A DNA stretch of 64,000 nt from Uranotaenia lowii (Eukaryota > Arthropoda > Insecta > Diptera > Culicidae), in assembly GCF_029784155.1 (NCBI RefSeq), contig NC_073692.1, forward strand, positions 326,635,920 through 326,699,919. Reading direction: 5' to 3'. Positions 54,753 through 64,000 of this stretch are shown piece after piece. Positions within the stretch are counted from its first letter, which is position 1; each line of letters starts with the position of its first letter. Position numbers and translations under genes: made by a program. The notes below the pieces were generated by a model. It worked only from the letters and a program-made list of their open reading frames with translations, searched no databases and was not told the origin of the DNA.

Positions 54753-54883
54753 TCCTTTAAAATTACGCAAATGTCCTGTAATAAAAAGGAGCAGGATTTA
54801 CCGTTATTTTACAGATCGAAAAACAAATTACTTGACATTTAATTTTCAGTGTACAACTTTTTTCCGGCTTAATTTTCTGGCTG
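54753..54883. other. short spacer, no gene
   Basis: Nothing recognised between the RTE target duplication and the inverted-repeat element. Confidence 0.6.
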
Positions 54884-56050
54884 AAAGGCAGAACCCTTAC
54901 TAGTCAAGTTTTTAGCTTCGACTATACAGTGTGCCGGTGGGACCGAGGTCCTCACAACAGTACTAAAGCTTAGTTCTTTTAGAAATGGGACACTTTCATT
55001 TGTCAATAGCTCGTTAACTAGTTATTGGATATTAAAAAAATTGACAGCATTTTTTTGCCTGTAAAAAGTACTATTCGACTTATTTTTTTCAAAATTTAAA
55101 ATTTACGCGTTTTTTAGATATGTACGATGCAAGAGAAAAATAAAAAAAATAATTTTGCACAGTTTCCTTTAAAATTCGTCATTATCAAATTGATAGCTGA
55201 CAAAACCGTTCATTATTCAAAGAATTACTGAGTTTTTGTGGTGAATAAGTATGCAAACACTGTCAATAATGTCCACAAAGTTCAAATCAAGCATTGGAGT
55301 GAAGCACATGATCGGCAACAACGGTTAAGGGTCATCAAGGAAGTCAAGTCTTATACCAGCATTTTTAATTTCCAATAAACGAAAAACTAAGGGTAGATCG
55401 CTGAAATGTCCAAAACAATTTTATCCGATAAGCTGAAAGTGTTGCCTAGTGATGACTCATTGAAATCCAACCTCAAACAACCATTTTTTGATAGTTCCAA
55501 AGCTCTTAAGCTGTTAAACTTGGTACCAAAAAAAAACGTTCAAAAATGTTTTAAAAAATAATCAAATTTGTTCATTTCGAAACAACTGTATCCACTAAAA
55601 AAAGCTTCCAGTTTCTTTTAAAAGAGAAGTATTGGAACGAAAAGTATCAGAAATTGAAGAAGGAGGGTGGAGCCACCTAAAATATAGATTTTACGAAGTA
55701 TAAGTTGGAGAAACTGATCAATACCATGACTGAAAAAAGTGTGCGCCAGCCAATGGGAGATACCAAGAATAAAGTAGAAATTTCTTTAACAAAAAACGGT
55801 AAATTTTTTTTTTCAAATTTTTTCATGAAAGATCATAACATTACCTTCATTTTCTTCATAGAAAGTATTTCGTTCAAACGAATGGTTTTTGAGATACAGG
55901 CATTCGTAACTGTCCCATTTCTAAAAGAACTAAGCTTTAAATCCCGTGAACTCCGCCGCCGGTGGATTTAGTACTGTTTTGAGGACCTCGATCCCACCGG
56001 CACACTGTATAGTCAAAGCTAAAAACTTGACTAGTAAGGGTTCTGCCTTT
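54884..56050. mobile_element. Tc1/mariner-like inverted-repeat element, decayed
   Basis: CAGTGTGCCGGTGGGACCGA (from 54927) and its inverted match ending at 56007 are each preceded on the outside by TA. The inverted similarity continues outward (CTAGTCAAGTTTTTAGCTT and AAAGGCAGAACCC) to about 54884 and 56050, so each arm is near 86 bp. The interior has no intact transposase. Frames inside are short. Either the long arms are the true TIRs or the core inserted into a palindrome. Confidence 0.7.
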
Positions 56051-56787
56051 TAGCCAATTTCCTGTGAAAGCCTCAATATCGTAGCTGGAGCCTGAAGTGG
56101 CTAGCAGATACGCGTTGACGCAGGAGTTGATACCGCCGAAATTTTTTGTAATAGAGATTTATTTGATCTCGTGACCCAGCAAATTGAAAATGTGCTAATT
56201 GTTGCAAATTGTTGCAATTTGTGAAGCAGTTGTGGAATTTTGATTATTACCACTCCAAATGCAAAAAAAATCTCTCTTGATTTGAATCCCTTGGTTTAAT
56301 CAATCATCGCTAAGAGTAAAGGAGGCTTTGAAGACGCTTCTCTAAATAGTAATTTACTCTTGCAATGACTTCATGAATGAAATTTAGTAGCAAATCGAAT
56401 GAGAAAAGTAAACAAACTGCTTGAAAATGTTCGCCCACTGTTAGCTTTTCCAGCTTAATGGCAATTTCATGCCATTTAAAGTGCAATATCGGTTAACTTT
56501 AACATCATCCTGCTCAAGGCTTTTCAATTTTGAAATAAGTATAATTTTGGTAACAAAGTACAAATAAACGGTCCGGCGCAAATATTTATCTGACTTCTAG
56601 CTTTGTCAATAATCATTAATGAAGTACCTAAATCTGTTCAGGATTTTTTGGATAGCAGCCTCACTAATGAATGGTTGATGAATGGATGTGTAAAGCAGTT
56701 TAAAAACTAAACCCTGCTTTAATAACAAACTTGAGATGATACGAAAAGACTAATAAGCCAGTTCGTTAACGCTTTATTCTATAGAAA
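56051..56787. other. no gene seen
   Basis: AT-rich spacer with no recognised element. Confidence 0.5.
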
Positions 56788-57411
56788 TATTGGCATATGG
56801 GGATTTTTTTTTATTATCTGACGGGTTTGCGCCGGGGGTCTTCAGATTTTCCCCAAAATTGAAAATTTGGTTCATTTTTGCGACTTAAAAACACATGTAT
56901 TTTTTCAGATTTCTAACATTTTTATTTTTTGAGTTAGCTTCGGTTAGATTTTTTTGTAAATAAAAAATAACCATTTTTCAAAGCGTTATGTATCTGTTGT
57001 TTCTCAACGTAAATTATAAAATAGCACATCGAAATGCATTGAAAGTTTATCAGCTTTCCAAATAGAATAGTTGAAAAAAATTAAATAATGACCTTCAACA
57101 TGAAAAGTTGTAAATAAACTTTAAACTGCGTCTAAAAGTACCGTCTGCACCACCGAATATTTTGCAAAAAATACCATTGTGTAGCTCGATTCATGATGCA
57201 ACTTTCATCTCAAGACACCAAAGTGGGCCATTAACACCTTGAAGAGTTATGAACGAAATAATGACAATAAATCTCTTTTTTTGCATCGAAAACAAACAAT
57301 AGTCGAACAACTGCACTCACATATAGAGATAGCAAGCACTTCTAACAACATGGAAACAAAGGAACTTATCAAAGCTGGTAAAAAACACTATTTTTTCGTC
57401 CTTTTCAGACT

Positions 57412-58147
57412 TCCCCTACTCGCATAACAGTCCCATATGAATTTTCGTCATTTTAGGTCAACATAAGGCTTCAACATAAAAGACTAAAAAAAGAGGTTTT
57501 GTTCTAGAAATTTCAAAAAAAATATCAATTCGTGGCTGTCCCATATGTGAAATACCTCGGATTTGGTTACTTTTCAATGTTTCTTTCGGCGAAATAGCCT
57601 TTGGTTTATTGCTTTGAATAATTTAAACATTTTTTTAACTCACTTGATGTCGAATGATGCACACTAGTTTTTGAAAGCAGGTCTGACTTTCTTAGGAATG
57701 ACTTCCTGAGCGAAAAACTATCGGATGCAATCAAAAATCGTAAAAAGATTCAACTTACAATGTGGGATTCATGATATTTTTTTGCAAAAGTATGTTTCTT
57801 TTTTGACAATTGCATTTAGAAGTTCAAAAATGATCAAATTTAAGTCTTAGAAAGTAGCTTGGTGAGAAAAATATATTTTGTATGCGACTGTTATGCTAGT
57901 AGATTCGAAAAAGGTTTCAAATATGGTCGATTAACAGTCCCATAATGAATAAAAATGGTGCTCTCGACCTTACCAATAACCCAATTTCGAAAATTTCAGG
58001 CCTAAGGATATATTATGACAACCTAGAAACGACTTTCGTTTATGCTGAAAGTGGTGGTCACAATTTAAAAATATATTCCAAAACACAGAAAGCTGATTGT
58101 CTCGCTTGCTTATTTTTGTATATGGGACTGTTATGAAAGTAGGGGCG
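57412..58147. mobile_element. MITE with ACAGTCCCATA termini (about 735 bp), nested
   Basis: Left CCCCTACTCGCATAACAGTC and CCATATG; right TATGGGACTGTTATGAAAGT and AGGGGC, inverted. Further copies of the ACAGTCCCATA motif occur inside near 57890 and 57935. A solo terminus of the same family sits in the Kdm4 intron (25982). Confidence 0.75.
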
Positions 58148-58200
58148 GTAGATTGTTGCAGCTTAACTGACTTCATGTTATATCCAAAAATCTAATAACG

Positions 58201-59146
58201 TACCGTAAAACAGGGTAACATTGATCACCGGGGTAAATTTGACCAACAATAAACTTTTCCACATTATCATCAATAACTCAGTCGGTAGTTTGAATTTTTG
58301 AAATCTGTTTTCTACGTTTGAAAGCCTATGAATTGAGTATCAAATGGGCATAATTTGGTATGTATTTGAAATTTTTTTTCTGTTAGCAAAAAATCTAATT
58401 TCAAAATCTTAAAATATCTATTTTTCCAAGGCTCGCAAACAAACAGCTCTCCTGATGATACCAAAAAGCATTTAGAAGCTAACGGGTTGTTTAATGTGAA
58501 AGAACAACTTTTCTTCTTTGTATATGAACAGTTAGAGTGCTATTTTTATGATCATTTAATGATAAATTTTTGGATATTTAAAAAATTAGGACATTTTCCA
58601 AGAGTAAGCCCGTATTTTACAAATGGATAGGAACCCTATCAAATCGTTAACTTTGAAGAAAAAATTAAAATGGAAATAATGGGAGGGCCTAGGGGAATGT
58701 GTGAAGGTAAAATTTCATTTGTATTTTGAAGCTCAAACTATTTAGCAATTATAATTATTTTTGCCCCTAAATGTAGGCAACATTATAGTTTTTTTTCGAT
58801 TATGAATATTTTTAAAATAAAACGTTGAAAATCAAGGTTAAATTGATAAACTAGCATTTTTAAATATTATTTAGGTGTTTTGTATCCTTTATGTTCAAGA
58901 AAACTCGTTAAAACTGTCAGAATAGAGACTGATCAATGTAACCCCAAAGCATCATATTCTGAACAGAGACGAAAACGATTTTTAAATCAAATTAAATGAG
59001 GTCTAATAAATTTCTGCATCCATTGTCTACATTCATAGAAGTCCAGTACTGGTTTTTAAAATATGGAACATGCCAAATTCCCCTCAACAGAAAAAATAAT
59101 CGAGAAATATTGAAAAAAGTGATCAATATTACCCCGGATTACGGTA
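58201..59146. mobile_element. MITE with TACCGTAA termini (946 bp), nested
   Basis: Left TACCGTAAAACAGGGTAACA then TTGATCA; right TGATCAATATTACCCCGG then ATTACGGTA, inverted, with TA tips. No coding sequence. Confidence 0.8.
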
Positions 59147-59950
59147 TTCGTTTATACCCAGTTTTGCACCAGGTCACAACAAGTTATACACATTTTACTG
59201 TCATTTTTAGAAGTTTATGCGCTAAGGTTTGCATCCGTAATTCCCCAGATTTGATTTAAAATGGACGGTGGAACACTGAAGATTCGTGTGTGAGCGATCG
59301 AGGTAGCAAAACACTGACGACGAATTATGTTCGTTCTAGTATGGTAAACCTCAAAACTGGGCGAATGTAGAAAACGAATACGGTAAAAGTATCATATTTT
59401 CATCATTTTACAGCCTGGGCTGGCCATACTGAGCTCTTTGATTATTTCTACAATATTTGTGCCACTTTCTCATACTTTTTTGATCAAAGGGAAAGGATTT
59501 TGGTGTCCAGTGCTTTGCTCCCGATATAAAAACTATGTAAAGCACGTCTATATTTCATTTTTTTATCACATTTTTGTGATCCCCAACACAGGGACTGAAC
59601 CTTCTACTATTGGCATTGATTATGCTTCACAATGATCTTTGATCGTAATTATTTAATTTTTTTCAACTATTCTATTTGGAAAGCTGATAAAATTACAATG
59701 CATTTTGATGTGCTATTTTATAATTTACGTTGAGAAACAACAGATACATAACGCTTTGAAAAATGGTTATTTTTTATTTACAAAAAAATCTAACCGAAGC
59801 TAACTCAAAAAATAAAAATGTTAGAAATCTGAAAAAATACATGTGTTTTTAAGTCGCAAAAATGAACCAAATTTTCAATTTTGGGGAAAATCTGAAGACC
59901 CCCGGCGCAAATTGTCAAATAATAAAAAAAAATCCCCATATGTGCCAATA

Positions 59951-60930
59951 ATTTTTCGTTGCCACGTTTTGCAATTATTATTATAGAAAATTCGTTAAAT
60001 TGATCTATAATAATAACTGATTCGTAAAATCTACCCCAGTTCTCGTTTATTATAGAAATGTTTCGAAAAGATTTATAAAGCTGATTTTTATTATAGCAAA
60101 GAAACTGGAATATCGAGCAAAAGAAGTTATAAAACGTTTTCAGATTTTTCAAACGTAGTATTAAAAAAAATCACATATACTTCCTAAAGTTTATAAAGTA
60201 CTTAGGGCACAATATTTTAAACCAGGGGATGAAGACTGAAATTCACAGGTTCGTTTTTGTATTGTTTTTTTTTACTGCTCGGCAAAAGGTCAGCCTTTTC
60301 CGAAAAGATTTGTAATCGTTTGAATTTAAACTTTCGATGATAAATTTCGTATAGCGAGTCATGTTACTCCGTTGATTAGGCTAAATTGAGGCCTCCTGTT
60401 AATTGCAGCAGATTCAAAAGTAAACATCGAAAACGGGTACACCAGCTCAACTATTCAATCTCAGTAAATATGCCAGCTCTGCAGTATAATATATATATTT
60501 TGAATTATATAAAAATGTTGTTCGATCCATGGGAACTACCAAAAATGTAATTCTGTTATGTTTACTATTTTTAGAACAACCATTAAACGAACAGTTATTA
60601 TTTATCAGATTCAAAAACTTCAACGACATTTGAGCAAATTACCCGCAAGAATGTATTAAATGAAAAACAGGTGCTTTTCAGCATTAAAAAAGTTTTTATT
60701 AAAAATCACTCTATACGAAAGAAAAATTTGAACCTTCGCACTGGTTGGTAGATTGATGAGGGAAATTTGACATTTGAAGCATTTTTTTTAAATTTTTTTT
60801 TATCAGTCTTCCTGCCTGAGATTTTAATGAGTGCAATGTATTGTATTATATAAGCTTGAGTGACATTTTCAAGTGGCTTTGGTATGAAGTAGATATATTT
60901 TAAGGGCCATTCACTAATAACGTATAATAG
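59951..60930. other. no gene seen
   Basis: AT-rich spacer. Short ORFs only. Confidence 0.5.
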
Positions 60931-63210
60931 GCTATGATCATTTAGTATCCGGGCAGTTACAAACGTGTGTATTTTAAAAACTATTCATTTAGCTTAGCTA
61001 GCTTAGCTTGATTAACTACTCACATCCACCTTAAACCGTAAAACCCGAAGCGCATGGTTGTAGAAAATGTATGCATTGCTTGTTCCAAAAACATATTATG
61101 ATAACAATCACTTCGAGGTCCACGATCGCTGGCGTGGCTCAGTAGAACAAGTTCCACATAGCCAATGGTTGCTACTCCGTGATTGACCGAGGCCATCAAT
61201 TTTGATCAGAGGTCAAATGAATGGTGCTTGGGATTAGCAGCTCATTCACACTGCATAAAACTGATGCTCTCTCTTTTAACGTCAATAACGGCGCCGGCCA
61301 CGTCCTAGTAGTCAATAGATAGATTGAAAAAAAAAGAGAAAAGGATGAAAGATCTATTTTGTGCTTTAGGACCGAGGTTACCTCTGCATCCTAGCAAAAC
61401 AATTTTGGTTGGGAGAGGGTTTGAAGGAATTGATTGGAGACACTTTTGACTAGTGTTACGGTGAACCTTAGTAATTATTTTCCTAACTCCTATTAGTTCC
61501 TATTGAAAGCTTTCAGTTCATTAACAGGCTTGAGTATGTTAAGTTTAATGGTGACAAAAATTAACTATGAAGGGACTCTAAAAATTGTTGTTTCTTATTG
61601 CTTCTTATTTCGAGTGAAAATTTTAATGCATCGTGCCACAACTCCACAAAGTTTGTTTTCAATTTTTGAAAAAAAAAAACTTTCCTAGAAATTGTACACT
61701 AACGTCTATCGATTTGGCTATGACTAATAAAACTAATGCACTCTGTTATTATAAAATGCCAAATATTAATCGATCCTCACCGTTAAAAAATGAAACCATT
61801 TGTAGAATTCCACTTAAAATCAATACTTGTCCAGAAAGTTTTGAGCAAATGCATTGAATTGCTTGAAAAAATTTACCTTTACCCAGAATCTAAACTGACA
61901 TTTTAAATTATCATACAAAGTTGATCAATAACATAGGAACTACCGATTTTTCACAAAATTCAATCAAAAGAATGGGCTTTATATAGAACTGAACATTGTT
62001 GTACACAATTTTATGAGATGAATGTATATCAAGATTCTAAAGACAATGTGAAAACCTATTTTTATATCATTTGTAATTAGAAATTCTTGTCCCATTTCTG
62101 TGTGGGTAAAAAAAAACAGTTTGATTGTATGTAGTCGGTACACCAATGAAAATAATGGAAGTGTTCACTTATCTTTGTTCCGTATTTCGATGTCTTTTCA
62201 ATCCTGTAAGCCATCATCAGGAAGGACAAGTTTGGTCCAATTGTTCAGCTGCTACAATTTTCGAGCAATTCCGGAAAACAGTGATCAGGTTCTGAGAATA
62301 CTCCGGCTAAATTTGGCGTTCCATCCGAATACAGTTTGCAGAGTTTTCTAAATTTTCACTTCCTTGAATTTTGTTGTCAAAAAAAAAACACACCCGTCAC
62401 TCTATTTTAAAAACTATTCATTTGATCGAAAAACTTCCTATGGAGAAAATGAAGGTGTTAATATGAAATTTAATATAAAAATATAAAAAAAAATATCTAT
62501 GATTTCAAGAAATACTCTTACTTTTTCATAAAATCTCTTTTTTAACTTTGCACACTTTTTTCAGTCATGTATTGATCTATCATTTTTACCACAGAAGCAA
62601 AACCTTTGCAAAATCATGATATTTTAGACAAACTCATCTGGAAAAAGCAATAGGAATCTTGTTGGAACCTTTTCATGAGTAGGTATCACGAATAATTTGA
62701 TCTCTTAAATCCGGTTTTAACATGAATTTCTTTGTCCATCAGAACACATCTTTACCATTGCGTAAAAATCGGTTGCGTGGATTGCGATCTAAGAAAGTTA
62801 TCACAATTAGTTATTTACTTGGTTTCTACTAGCCAGGCAACACTTTTTGCCTGCCGGAAATGGATTTATTGCATTATTTAAGGGGTTCCTAGAGTGGCTC
62901 CTTATACTTTTTAACCATTTGGTCCAAAAAAGAATCAGAAAAAATAAACAGTTTATGAGTTTTCAAGTCGACAATGAAGAATTTTCGAGGCGCAAAATGC
63001 GCAAAAGGCGCAAATTTGTGCAAAATTATTTCTACCATGTCTTTTTGCATCGTGAATATCTCAAACACATGTTAACTTAAAAATCTGACAAAAATAGACA
63101 AGAAAGTCCTTTTCATAACCAACACAACGCTGCTAAAGTTTTGCATATCCGTTCTCTAGTAATGTAGCTATCACCGAAATGAAGTGCCCGGATACTAAAT
63201 GATCATAGCT
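60931..63210. mobile_element. TIR element (2.28 kb) with GATCATTTAGTATCC ends
   Basis: GCTATGATCATTTAGTATCC followed by GGGCA (60931-60955) is repeated inverted at 63186-63210 with no mismatch seen. The interior is AT-rich, contains the SINE-like repeat at 60990-61330, and has no recognised transposase. The target duplication was not resolved. Confidence 0.75.
60990..61330 (-). repeat. SINE-like repeat, longer copy
   Basis: The segment 61165-61245 (TGGTTGCTACTCCGTGATTG, CTTGGGATTAGC) matches the 152-bp insertion at 12219-12370 in the same orientation. A GCTTAGCTAGCTTAGCTTG tail lies at the left, as AGCTTGAGCTTGAGCTTAG does at 12219. The extra sequence on the right (GGCGCCGGCCACGTCC) would be the 5' part on the minus strand. 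No target duplication was resolved. Confidence 0.6.
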
Positions 63211-64000
63211 TTAGCACGGCTTTCGAATTATCAGACACCCCTTTCTGCCTTCCTGCTTGTAACATCTAACTTTTTTAAATTTACAATTTACAACTTTTAC
63301 GAACATCAAGTGAATATTACAAACCTTGTTTATGGTTTACATAAACAAATGAAAAAAAAATAACACAGGTTGAAATAACTTTATTTACCTCTAAGAAGTT
63401 TATGTAAAAAGTTGTTATATTTCTGAATTTTTCAATAATCCACGTAAGGAGATCTACAGTCCAATGATAACAACATTAAAATGAACTATCAACTAGTTCA
63501 TGATTTACCCAGATCAAAGTATGCACAGAAGACAACAATGGAAATGCAGGAAACATCTGTCTCAGAATCTGTAAACGACAATCAACAAATGAAATGTAGA
63601 CATTAGCGCCAATACCGGGCCAGGTAAATCAGTCGGAATGATTCCCAGTAAAACACGCAACGTTTTGTTGATTTTCTATTCAACATCATCAACATCATGC
63701 ATCAACAGAACAAACCTTACGCTATGGGAAAGCACGGCGATGATATTTTTACCTATGAGTACGCCTACACAAAAAATATAAACATTCCAGCGAAAAACAA
63801 CCGGTTGTAGATCGATTAAGTGGCATTGAATGAAGGCCTATTAATTTCAAGAATGATATAAAATCGAAAAAATGTCAATTCGGGCTCGCTACTGAGGTTG
63901 GGAACAAAGCTTCCACTACATAGATTTGTAAATACAGCTTCAGTAGAGTCGTTAACTTTACAATGTTTACATTGGTGGGAATGAATTTGGTAACGTGCTT
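63211..64000. other. no gene seen
   Basis: AT-rich sequence to the window end. No coding or repeat structure recognised. Confidence 0.5.

Larger units (their letters stand above)
56788..59950. mobile_element. element with about 300-bp terminal inverted repeats (3.16 kb)
   Basis: The sequence 56788-57087 recurs as its reverse complement at about 59648-59950, with small indels. Shared blocks are CCCCGGCGCAAA-type, AAAACACATGTATTTTTTCAG and TTATGTATCTGTTGTTTCTC. The interior holds two nested MITEs (57412-58147 and 58201-59146) and no recognised gene. Long TIRs around a non-coding core resemble foldback-like elements. The superfamily was not decided. Confidence 0.8.

Overview
The window looks like nuclear DNA from a culicine-type mosquito or close dipteran relative. 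It is AT-rich, genes are split by GT-AG introns, and most of it is transposon-derived. An ITmD37E (DD37E) mariner and several TA-flanked MITE families support this. The species cannot be named from the sequence.

Three host genes are supported by complete exon models read by eye. (1) Minus strand, 14459-18395: a 773-residue double-homeobox protein in five exons. Both homeoboxes are split at the same place (homeodomain residues 44/45), and at least eight SUMO-type motifs flank them. (2) Minus strand, 21696-27323: a KDM4-family histone lysine demethylase (JmjN + JmjC, 1053 residues, four exons). (3) Plus strand, 32645-50725: a 392-residue ZAD + C2H2 zinc-finger protein in four exons. Its last intron is about 16.5 kb and is filled with nested transposons. 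Genes 2 and 3 are divergently oriented, and all three act or probably act in the nucleus.

Repeat layout. 0-5.9 kb: ITmD37E mariner, a 119-bp tandem array, a GTCTCAN heptamer array and a scrambled LINE. 5.97-10.13 kb: a complete LTR element with 219-bp LTRs that look identical and a 5-bp target duplication. It has no visible gag or pol and instead carries a decayed WDR12/Ytm1-like copy. 11.2-13.3 kb: an I-type LINE with an inverted 5' end and a short SINE-like insertion. 18.4-21.7 kb: a MITE in the intergenic stretch. 27.5-29.6 kb: two copies of one MITE in opposite orientation upstream of Kdm4. 34-50 kb (inside the zinc-finger intron): a 143-bp satellite, a gag-bearing LTR element lacking RT, a Jockey-like LINE interrupted by two tandem TIR elements, and a 7.4-kb Ty3/gypsy element with a hAT-like insertion. 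51-64 kb: MITEs, a Jockey remnant, a 5'-truncated RTE LINE with a 16-bp target duplication, and elements with long terminal inverted repeats.

The most notable items are the host-gene-carrying non-autonomous LTR element, the double-homeobox gene with matching intron positions, and the shared primer-binding site that ties the two RT-less LTR elements to one mobilising family. All family names rest on motif recognition alone; no database was searched.
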